Below are positions 13,677 to 19,600 of a stretch of 19,600 nucleotides of DNA, piece by piece. The stretch is from contig DOZU01000053.1 of assembly GCA_003517845.1 (NCBI GenBank), positions 1 through 19,600 of the forward strand, written 5' to 3'. The DNA is from Clostridiales bacterium. GTDB lineage: Bacteria > Bacillota > Sulfobacillia > UBA995. Position 1 is the first letter of the stretch. Every line of letters starts with the position of its first letter. A program made the position numbers and the translations under genes. The notes beneath the pieces are model-generated. The model was given only the letters and a program-made list of their open reading frames with translations, was not told the origin of the DNA and ran no database searches.

Positions 13677-14408
13677 ATGATCAGCTATGCGGTAGTGGTG
13701 AGTCTCTTTGCCGGCGCTTCCATCGGCCTCGGCGGCGCGCTGGGCAGTCTGGTGCGGGATCGGAAAGCGGCAGCCGTTGCCGGTGTGCTCGCCTTCTCCG
13801 CGGGCGCGGTGATAGGCATCCACGCCCTCAAGGCCTGGCCGGTAGCGATTGGGGCGGCGGGATACGGCTGGTCGGCCGCGGGCTTCGCGGGCGGCATCGG
13901 CATCATGGCGTTGCTGCACCGGGTGCTCGTTCACCGGCGGTCCCCCTCGCAGGCCGCCACCGTACAGCAACGCTGGCTGAACGCCGGGTTGCTGGCCTTA
14001 TCGGGCATAGCCCTTCACAACATCATGGACGGCCTGGGTATCGGTGCCGGCTTCGCCCACGAAGCGAAACTCGGCTGGCTGATGTCGGTCGCGGTGCTGC
14101 TGCATAACCTGCCCGTCGGCATGCTGATCGGGGTGCCCTTGTGTCTTGCCCACGTGCCCACAGCGCGCATCGTAGGCTACACCCTGCTGGCGGGTCTCTT
14201 CACGCCGCTGGGAGCCGGCTTGGGCGTGTTCGCCGGCCTCGGTTCCCCCCTGGGCATGGCCCTCGGTCTGGTCCTCGCATCCGGCAGCCTCTTCTACGTC
14301 ATCGGCCGGGAACTCCTGCCCATGGCCCTGGCCAAGGACCGCATGGGGGCGGCGGCGGGGATCGTGCTGGGCCTGATCGCCGCCGCCGTCCTGGAAGCGT
14401 GGCTATGA
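13677..14408 (+). CDS. ZIP-family metal transporter
   Basis: A 243-residue membrane protein with about eight hydrophobic segments, of the ZIP family that imports zinc, iron or manganese. The metal-site helices are recognisable: GIALHNIMDGLGIG (helix IV, usual HNxPEG, here HNxMDG) and LLHNLPVGMLIGVP (helix V, usual HxxPHE, here HNLPVG). The altered residues may change metal preference. The loop between helices III and IV (HRRSPSQAATVQQR) is short and not histidine-rich. The ATG at 13677 is preceded by GAGGAGGGG. It has its own extended -10 promoter, and the convergent ndk ends 13 bp downstream. Confidence 0.9.
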   Translation: MISYAVVVSLFAGASIGLGGALGSLVRDRKAAAVAGVLAFSAGAVIGIHALKAWPVAIGAAGYGWSAAGFAGGIGIMALLHRVLVHRRSPSQAATVQQRWLNAGLLALSGIALHNIMDGLGIGAGFAHEAKLGWLMSVAVLLHNLPVGMLIGVPLCLAHVPTARIVGYTLLAGLFTPLGAGLGVFAGLGSPLGMALGLVLASGSLFYVIGRELLPMALAKDRMGAAAGIVLGLIAAAVLEAWL

Positions 14409-14421
14409 ACCGGTAAGCAGT

Positions 14422-15000
14422 TCACTCAAGGTCGGAGCGCAGGTAGCGGACGATACCTCCCTCGGGGAACCAGTGCCGGACCTCGTGCTCCACTTCCTCC
14501 GGCGTGCTGGAGGCATGAATGAGGTTACGGATGGCGCGCTTCTCGGCGTTGGCCAGGACAGGGGATTCGGTGGAATAGGCGCCGCGGATGGTGCCCGGCT
14601 CGGCGTAGAGGGGCAGCGTGTGTCCGCAGAGTTTGCGGACGGCCTCGATGGCATGAGGACCTTCCACTACCGCGGCCACGACCGGACCCGAAGACAGGTA
14701 ATCGATATTCCAGCCCTTGACCATCTCTCCGATCCGCATCGGATCGCTCGTCCCCACCTGCTGCACGGGGTCGAGGCCGTGGTCGCGGTAGCTCTTCAGC
14801 GTCTTCTCCCCCATGCCCCGGATCCACTCGGCGGTGTTCGGGTAGTGCTGTTCGACGAACGCGCGACCGGCGTGGACCATCTTCAACGCGACCAGCTTCA
14901 GGCCCGCCTTCTCGATGCGGGCCAGGATGGCGGAGGCGAGTCCCCGGCGGACCCCATCGGGTTTGATGAGTACCAGGGTTCGCTGGTTGGCCGGCAGCAT
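14422..15000 (-). CDS. ndk: Nucleoside diphosphate kinase, long form
   Basis: It transfers the gamma-phosphate of ATP to nucleoside diphosphates through a phosphohistidine. The start LVLIKPDGVRRGL (K13), the GPVVAAVVEGPHAI strand and the catalytic H162 (NLIHASST; usual NxxHGSDS) are present. The protein has 192 residues against ~140-150 for typical bacterial NDKs. The extra length is mainly an insert around residues 53-100 (EWIRGMGEKTLKSYRDHGLD) and a longer loop before the catalytic histidine (YSTESPVLANAEKRAI). Similar long forms are known in some archaea and thermophiles. Its ATG overlaps the M42 stop (TGATG). Confidence 0.93.
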   Translation of the reverse strand: MLPANQRTLVLIKPDGVRRGLASAILARIEKAGLKLVALKMVHAGRAFVEQHYPNTAEWIRGMGEKTLKSYRDHGLDPVQQVGTSDPMRIGEMVKGWNIDYLSSGPVVAAVVEGPHAIEAVRKLCGHTLPLYAEPGTIRGAYSTESPVLANAEKRAIRNLIHASSTPEEVEHEVRHWFPEGGIVRYLRSDLE

Positions 15001-16091
15001 CAGTTCCCACCCCAGGCCGTGAGCCGTTCGGTCGACGCCTGGTCCAGGCGGCGGATGACCGCCGTGAGGAGGCGCACGGCATTGTCGTAGTCATCGAGAT
15101 GGATGATGCCCGTGTGGCTGTGGATGTAGCGGCACGGGACGCCGATCACCAGGCTGGGCACACCTCCCGCGTGCACGTGGATGGCGCCCGCGTCGGTCCC
15201 GCCGCCCGAGACCATCCCGAACTGGTAGGGTATGCCCTCGGTCTCGGCCGTATCCACCACCAGGTCCCGAAGCCGCCGGTTGGGGATCATCGAGCCATCG
15301 TACACCAGGATGCTGGGCCCCTTGCCCAGCTTCTCGGCGGCCTCTTCCGACTTGACGCCAGGGGTGTCGCCGGCGATGGCCACCTCCAGCGCGAAGGCCA
15401 CATCCGGCTTGACCACGTCGACCGAAGTCCTCGCTCCCCGCAGGCCGACCTCTTCCTGCACCGTGCCCACCCCATATACGGTGTTGGGATGCCCAAGACT
15501 CTTGAGTTGCCGCAACGTGTCAACCACCAGGGCGCAGCCGACCCGGTCATCCCAGGCTTTGGCCATGGCCAGCCGGGGATTGGCCATTAGTTGGAAGCGG
15601 CTGTCGGGGACGACGGGATCGCCGGGACGAATCCCGAGCTTATCCCTGGCTTCCGCCTCGTTGGCGGCGCCCACGTCGATGTACATGTCCTTCTTCTCGA
15701 CCATCTTCTTGCGATCGTCAGGCGGCAGGATATGCGGCGGTCGCGAGCCGATGATGCCCGGCACATCTCCCTTCCGCGTCTTGACGACGACGCGCTGGGC
15801 CAGAAGAACCTGGTCCCACCACCCGCCGAGTTGCTGGAACTTCAAGAAGCCTTCGGCGGTGACGTGGGATACGAGGAACCCGATCTCATCCATATGACCG
15901 GCGAGCATCACCCGGGGTCGCTCGGACGCCCCTTGCAGGCGACCGATCAGGCTTCCCAGGCGGTCGGAGATGATCTCCGCCGTCCCCGACAACTCCTCCC
16001 GCATGACCTCCCACACCGCTTCTTCAGCGCCGGGGATGCCAGGGGCATCGGTGAGGCGTTTGAGTAACTCCACGCGATCTTGGTCCTTCAC
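15000..16091 (-). CDS. M42-family glutamyl aminopeptidase / endoglucanase-like
   Basis: A 363-residue cytoplasmic metallo-aminopeptidase of the M42 family (tetrahedral TET-type oligomers in characterised members). Active-site residues visible: H66 (AGHMDEIGF), D181 (AWDDRVGC), E213-E214 (QEEVGLRG), E236 (ALEVAIAGD) and the C-terminal histidine in HSHTG (H324/H326). GTG 16091 is used because GGAGGTG lies about 8 nt upstream; the frame upstream of it looks non-coding. The gene is translationally coupled to ndk, a pairing with no obvious biochemical logic. The 189-bp gap before it holds the speD terminator. Confidence 0.93.
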   Translation of the reverse strand: MKDQDRVELLKRLTDAPGIPGAEEAVWEVMREELSGTAEIISDRLGSLIGRLQGASERPRVMLAGHMDEIGFLVSHVTAEGFLKFQQLGGWWDQVLLAQRVVVKTRKGDVPGIIGSRPPHILPPDDRKKMVEKKDMYIDVGAANEAEARDKLGIRPGDPVVPDSRFQLMANPRLAMAKAWDDRVGCALVVDTLRQLKSLGHPNTVYGVGTVQEEVGLRGARTSVDVVKPDVAFALEVAIAGDTPGVKSEEAAEKLGKGPSILVYDGSMIPNRRLRDLVVDTAETEGIPYQFGMVSGGGTDAGAIHVHAGGVPSLVIGVPCRYIHSHTGIIHLDDYDNAVRLLTAVIRRLDQASTERLTAWGGN

Positions 16092-16185
16092 GGACGCGCC
16101 ACCTCCAGGAACGGATATGGGTCTATGACGGCTGCCACTCCCACTTGGCAGCTTCGACGGGATGGGCCCGGATTCCCTTTCCGGG

Positions 16186-16214
16186 GAGAAACAAGCCCGG
16201 CTCATCGCCGGGCT
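16186..16214 (-). terminator. Rho-independent terminator downstream of speD
   Basis: On the minus strand an 8-bp GC-rich stem AGCCCGGC/GCCGGGCT (arms 16207-16214 and 16194-16201) with a 5-nt loop is followed by TTGTTTCT (16193-16186). It lies about 65 bp after the speD stop and before the M42 gene, separating the two units. Confidence 0.75.
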
Positions 16215-16280
16215 CGCTCTTCCTGGCAGTTGTCTCGGGCCGAAAGGCGGCTCAGGTGCCTATCGACGGGGAGTCACGGG

Positions 16281-16655
16281 TCATCCGGCAACTTGTTTCG
16301 GGCTGACCCCGAATACCCCTCGACGCATTTCCGTGGCCTGCACCTGTTTGGCGTCGAATCCCGTCACGATGCGGTTACATACTTCCCAGGGGTTTACCCG
16401 GTCGCCGCACGTGAACACGTCGACTGCCGCATACCCGTATTCTGGCCAGGTATGGATGGCCAAGTGGGACTCGGAGATCACTACCACTCCGCTGACCCCT
16501 TGTGGGCTGAACTTGTGGAACGCCACCTGTCTAACATCAGCACCGGCTTCCACCGCTGCTTGCAGCAGGATGCGCTCCACCGTCTCCGGGTTATCCAGGA
16601 CCTCGGGGTTGCACCCATAGATCTCCGCCAGCACATGCCGGCCCAGAGCGTTCAT
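16281..16655 (-). CDS. speD: S-adenosylmethionine decarboxylase proenzyme
   Basis: SpeD decarboxylates S-adenosylmethionine to provide aminopropyl groups for spermidine. It self-cleaves to generate a pyruvoyl group. With the ATG at 16655 it has 124 residues, the size of the Bacillus/Thermotoga class. The cleavage serine S63 (VISESHLAIHTWPEYG), H68 and C83 (DVFTCGD) fall at the positions known for the Thermotoga enzyme. This start is chosen because AAAGGGGG lies upstream and the homologous start is M-x-x-x-GRH; the upstream ATG at 16733 would lie at the predicted transcript 5' end. It has its own strong promoter and a terminator. SpeE is not in the window. Confidence 0.96.
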   Translation of the reverse strand: MNALGRHVLAEIYGCNPEVLDNPETVERILLQAAVEAGADVRQVAFHKFSPQGVSGVVVISESHLAIHTWPEYGYAAVDVFTCGDRVNPWEVCNRIVTGFDAKQVQATEMRRGVFGVSPKQVAG

Positions 16656-16738
16656 CCCGACCAACCCCCTTTCGGCCGTATTCAATTTCGCGGTTTCATT
16701 CCCACCCCGCTTGATTTGCGTTGGCTCGGCCAAATTTC

Positions 16739-16766
16739 ATTCTAGCAAATCTGCCCTTCGTGTCAA
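16739..16766 (-). promoter_or_regulatory. speD promoter
   Basis: On the minus strand, a consensus TTGACA (16766-16761) and TAGAAT (16744-16739) are 16 bp apart, with TGC just before the -10 (extended -10). The predicted start is near 16732, leaving a ~77-nt leader before ATG 16655. The TGA stop codon of the upstream large membrane-protein gene lies inside the TTGACA. Confidence 0.85.
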
Positions 16767-18985
16767 GTAATGTGCTGGTCCCGAAAGGATGCCGCCGGCC
16801 CATCGCGGCGCCGATCTCCTTCGCCGACTACCAGGTAACTGAGCGTGGCCGTCGCGTACAATGCGGTGGTGGCTGCGGCCACCACTCCCGAGTCGTTCGC
16901 GGCGAGGGCGACGAGTGCTCCCAGCAGTATCCCGCCCAGTCCTTCGGCGAGGCAGGGATTCGCGGCGAGAATGCGTTTGACGACGCCGGGAGGCCGATAT
17001 CGCAAGACCATGACTCCGGCAAGCAAGCCGAGGAACAGGCGGCTCCAGATGGTGTGGCGGATGAGGCGGAGATTGATGTCCAGCTTGCGCTCGAGCATGG
17101 GGAGGATATCGCCGAGTCCGCCGTCCATGGCGGCTTGCCCGAACCGGCCGAAGTGCGCTTGTGCTTCCGCCGAGTGGGAGAGCGTATCGAAGCCCAGGGC
17201 GAGGCCCACTACCAGGAGGCCGGCCAGAATGACCGCGGCTCCCCGGATCGGGGGACGGAAACGGCCGGCCACGGAAGCCATCGTCCAGGCCGAGGCGACC
17301 GCCGCCGTGACGGCACCACCCAGATTGGCGCCGATGCCGGGAGCCGCCAGCAGCAAGGTGGCCAATCCCAGTCCCAGAGCAGCAGAGGCCATGGCTGCGC
17401 GCCCCCATCCGCGCCGCCGGCCGGCATCGATGAAGCCCGAAAGCGCGACCAGACACGCTCCAACCCACACGCCCATGAACTCGTTGCCGAGCCCATAGAA
17501 TCGGAAGGCGAGCACGGGCGAATACCCCAGCGGCGAGAAACGGATCAGGTGGTAGCCCAGCAACTGGTCGGCCGCCAGGGTGCCGGCCGTGGCCAGGGTG
17601 ATCGCCATGAGCGCCGGCGTCCCCGGGATTCGCCCCTGCAAGAGCAGGCTTGCCGTGAGGGTGGTCCCGGTCAAGAGGAGGGCGGACGGGGCGACGCCCA
17701 GTTCCGGAGCTGCGCCCAGCATCAGGAAACCCAGAGGGGCGAGGGTCAACATGAGCAGCAAGGGTTGGAGGAGGCGCGCCGCGGGCAGAGCGAGCCAGAC
17801 CGAAGCGGACACGGCGAGGATCACCGCGAGTTGGGCCAGCGCATAGCCGTGCAATAGCGGCCTCCGGCGCGCCTCATTGCCGGCGATCCGCCGGTCGAGG
17901 GCTGCGAGATCGCCGTTGCCCGGCACGCTGGTCAGGGGCCGGCCGATGAACTGCCGCGGCGGCTTCAACCCGAGGAACTGTAGGACGGTCGGGGCGATGT
18001 CGGTGGGTGCCACCAATCCGGGCCAGCGAGTGGCCGGGGACGACAGGAGACCTGGGGAGTAGCCGGGCCCGAGCAATATCACCGGAGCCATGCCCGACCG
18101 CGGTTCGCCGGGCCGCCCCGCCGGGGCTTCCGGAGCGAGCAGGATGAGGAGGTCCCGTTCCCCGTCGATCGCGGCCAGCAGGCCGCCGAGGAATGCGTCC
18201 AGCCTGCGCAGCGCTTTCCGGCGCAAGGACGCGGCCTGTTCCGGTGTGCAGTACCCGGCGTACGCGTCAGCGCGCAGCGTATCCCCGATGTCCACCACGA
18301 CGAACGAGGCCTGGGCCAGCGCGTGCCGTGTGGCGGCCAACAGGGCGGGCAGGTCGGTCGCAGCCCCGAAAGGCGCCAGCGGATCGGCCTCGATCAGCCG
18401 GGCGTCCACCTGGCCGCCATCGATCATCCCCCGTCCGTCGACCGCCAGGAGGGCGGCCAGCCGCCCGGGCTCGCCCGGCCGGTCGGCATTGCCCACCAGG
18501 GCGGTGCGCATCTCCGCCGCCCGGAGGGCGGTGCCCAGCGTGCCCAGCCGTGCTCCCGGCGAAGTGCGGGCGGTTACAGCCTCGAGTTGCGGCCAGCCGG
18601 GGATGACCACGGCCGAGTCGCCGGGAGGTCTCCCGGAACGACGCTGGTAGACGAGGGCAACCTCGGCTCCCGAATAGCTCTCCCCGACCTGGCGGACGGC
18701 GGGTTCGGTCTCCTCCCCGAATTCCACCCGGGCGCCCGCCCCGAGAGTGGCATACAGGGAGGCCGACGACCGGTCGGTTGCTTGCCCGCTCATCAGGCCC
18801 CTGGCGCCCCGGTGCAAGAGTTCCGCCAGGTTGGGCAGACCTTGTCCTTCGAGATCGGCCGCCGCCAGGCGATCGGCTACCAGGAGGATCACGCGGCGGG
18901 TCCCCGCCTCAGCGGGGCCGGGAAACGGGATAGTGATGGCCAGCAGGCCTGTCCAGACGAAGACGAGCATTCGCCGCACCGCCAT
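16763..18985 (-). CDS. Large membrane protein with degenerate alkaline-phosphatase-like ectodomain
   Basis: A 740-residue protein in two parts. After a signal peptide (1-27, ending AEA) comes an alkaline-phosphatase-superfamily-like domain (~30-350): RVILLVADRL with D38, VVVDIGD (D232/D235), and the late signature PTDIAPTVLQFLGL. The second part (~380-725) has about ten membrane segments and ends in a charged cytoplasmic tail. Where catalytic superfamily members have a T/SDHG motif this protein has LLAPEAP (283-288), and the later histidine-glycine site reads RWPG, so a metal-dependent phosphatase activity is doubtful. I do not know its function. The ATG at 18985 directly abuts AAGGAGG; GTG at 18979 has better spacing and may be the real start. 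The stop lies in the speD -35. Confidence 0.85.
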   Translation of the reverse strand: MAVRRMLVFVWTGLLAITIPFPGPAEAGTRRVILLVADRLAAADLEGQGLPNLAELLHRGARGLMSGQATDRSSASLYATLGAGARVEFGEETEPAVRQVGESYSGAEVALVYQRRSGRPPGDSAVVIPGWPQLEAVTARTSPGARLGTLGTALRAAEMRTALVGNADRPGEPGRLAALLAVDGRGMIDGGQVDARLIEADPLAPFGAATDLPALLAATRHALAQASFVVVDIGDTLRADAYAGYCTPEQAASLRRKALRRLDAFLGGLLAAIDGERDLLILLAPEAPAGRPGEPRSGMAPVILLGPGYSPGLLSSPATRWPGLVAPTDIAPTVLQFLGLKPPRQFIGRPLTSVPGNGDLAALDRRIAGNEARRRPLLHGYALAQLAVILAVSASVWLALPAARLLQPLLLMLTLAPLGFLMLGAAPELGVAPSALLLTGTTLTASLLLQGRIPGTPALMAITLATAGTLAADQLLGYHLIRFSPLGYSPVLAFRFYGLGNEFMGVWVGACLVALSGFIDAGRRRGWGRAAMASAALGLGLATLLLAAPGIGANLGGAVTAAVASAWTMASVAGRFRPPIRGAAVILAGLLVVGLALGFDTLSHSAEAQAHFGRFGQAAMDGGLGDILPMLERKLDINLRLIRHTIWSRLFLGLLAGVMVLRYRPPGVVKRILAANPCLAEGLGGILLGALVALAANDSGVVAAATTALYATATLSYLVVGEGDRRRDGPAASFRDQHIT

Positions 18986-19095
18986 CCCTCCTTCCTCGCT
19001 ATCATTGCCGTCCCGAGCGGACCTCAGCCGGCGGTCGGGATCATGGGGTTGGGATCAAGAGGAGCCCGGATTCGCACCGTCGAAGATCCGTTCGT

Positions 19096-19120
19096 AGGGG
19101 CGGGTTCTGAACCCGCCCCT
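19096..19120. repeat. 25-bp palindrome, possible dispersed mini-repeat
   Basis: AGGGGCGGGTTC (19096-19107), one T, then its exact reverse complement (19109-19120) make a 12-bp-stem palindrome just upstream of the TlpA-like gene. GGGGCGGGTT-type palindromes occur as dispersed intergenic repeats in various genomes, so this may be one copy. It is followed by the short palindrome GCCCGGGC (19121-19128). As RNA it could form a strong hairpin about 40 nt before the start codon. Only one copy is in the window. Confidence 0.6.
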
Positions 19121-19159
19121 GCCCGGGCAGGATGCACGGGCGGTGAGGAGGGGAACGGG

Positions 19160-19600
19160 ATGCCGAGAGCGCTGGCCGTCCTGGTGGTTTTGACGGTGGC
19201 GCTGCTGAGCGGCTGCCGGCCCGGTCCCGCGAACGATCGCGCTCCCGACTTCCGGTTGCCCAACCTGGCCGGCGAACAGGTCAGCCTGCGCCGGATGCTG
19301 CAAGACGGCCCCGTGCTGGTCAACTTCTGGGCGACCTGGTGTCCGCCGTGCAAGCGCAAGTTGCCGGAACTCGAGGAATTGCATCGGGAGTTCGCCGGCC
19401 GGGGTCTCACCATCGCGGGGATCAACCTCGATGCCGATCCCGGCGATGCTCGCGCCTTCCTGGCCGCGCAGCCGGTCAGCTTCCCCATCCTGTTCGATGC
19501 GGGCGGCACGGTCGCCGCCGCCTTTGAGGTGCGAGGGATCCCCGCTGGCGTGCTGGTGGGCCGCGATGGGGTCATCCTGCTCCGAGTAGTCGGCCACAGT
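19160..19600 (+). CDS. TlpA/ResA-like thioredoxin-fold lipoprotein (3' truncated by window)
   Basis: An exported thiol-disulfide oxidoreductase, 147 residues visible and still open at the window end. Residues 1-18 form a lipoprotein signal peptide with lipobox LSGC (lipidated C19). The thioredoxin domain starts near residue 28 (APDFRLPNLAGE), with the active site W60-C61-P62-P63-C64 and the conserved cis-proline region RGIPAG. The ATG at 19160 follows GGTGAGGAGGGG. Family members keep cysteines reduced outside the membrane for cytochrome c maturation or, in spore formers, spore-coat or cortex assembly (ResA, StoA); the window does not show which. Most or all of the domain is present; only the C-terminus is missing. 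Confidence 0.92.
   Translation, partial: MPRALAVLVVLTVALLSGCRPGPANDRAPDFRLPNLAGEQVSLRRMLQDGPVLVNFWATWCPPCKRKLPELEELHREFAGRGLTIAGINLDADPGDARAFLAAQPVSFPILFDAGGTVAAAFEVRGIPAGVLVGRDGVILLRVVGHS

Noticed and set aside
16721..17857. 378-residue plus-strand open frame opposite the large membrane-protein gene
   Set aside because: Low-complexity translation typical of an antisense shadow in high-GC DNA; the minus-strand frame has signal peptide, domains and ribosome site.
19024..19597. Two overlapping minus-strand frames opposite the thioredoxin lipoprotein gene
   Set aside because: The plus strand encodes a clear lipobox, WCPPC and cis-Pro protein here; the antisense frames show no motifs.

Overview
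The window is a GC-rich chromosomal segment of a bacterium that reads as a high-GC, endospore-forming member of the Bacillota (Firmicutes). The evidence is an alpha/beta-type small acid-soluble spore protein (SASP), a GSI-alpha-like glutamine synthetase, a Bacillus-type LexA with CGAAC-N4-GTTCG SOS boxes and a divergent YneA-like LysM gene, a TIGR04086/YrzE-like membrane protein, a short SpeD of the Bacillus/Thermotoga type, and strong AGGAGG ribosome binding sites with frequent GTG/TTG starts. I cannot name the genus. Most of it is housekeeping and accessory core genome; I see no prophage, insertion sequence, CRISPR array, tRNA or rRNA.

Layout. 1-1161: 3' part of glutamine synthetase (+). 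1344-2569: SOS module, lexA (-) and a yneA-like gene (+) around a control region with three SOS boxes and two sigma-A-like promoters. 2426-3634: Xer-type tyrosine recombinase (-) whose 3' end overlaps the yneA-like gene, with a 28-bp dif-like site (3607-3634) just upstream of it. 3742-4841: three-gene operon (-) of a small unknown protein, a MoaD/ThiS-like sulfur carrier and a TIGR00725 (LOG-like) protein. 4967-5819: TIGR04086 membrane protein and a small coiled-coil/membrane-anchor protein (-), separated by a hairpin-rich stretch that may be a structured RNA. 5976-6242: SASP (-). 6370-8768: MFS transporter and histone-deacetylase-family hydrolase, translationally coupled (-). 8913-10913: M28-type metallopeptidase (+). 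10910-12743: MarR regulator and MATE exporter (-). 12800-13594: DUF72 protein (-). 13677-14408: ZIP-family metal transporter (+). 14422-16091: M42 aminopeptidase coupled to nucleoside diphosphate kinase (-). 16281-16655: speD (-), with promoter and terminator. 16763-18985: large membrane protein with a degenerate alkaline-phosphatase-like ectodomain (-). 19160-end: TlpA-like thioredoxin lipoprotein (+), truncated by the window.

How the parts connect. The clearest regulatory unit is the lexA/yneA-like divergon: box 1 overlaps the lexA -35, box 2 lies in the spacer of the yneA-like promoter, and box 3 lies just past its predicted start. The most interesting unit is the recombinase with its adjacent dif-like site, which looks like a self-contained chromosome-dimer-resolution module. 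Genes to the right of the site are mostly on the minus strand and the one long gene to its left outside the SOS divergon is on the plus strand, as expected if replication forks meet near here; this is suggestive only. Many neighbours are tightly packed (ATGA and TGATG overlaps, a shared CTAG stop pair), so several pairs are probably co-translated.
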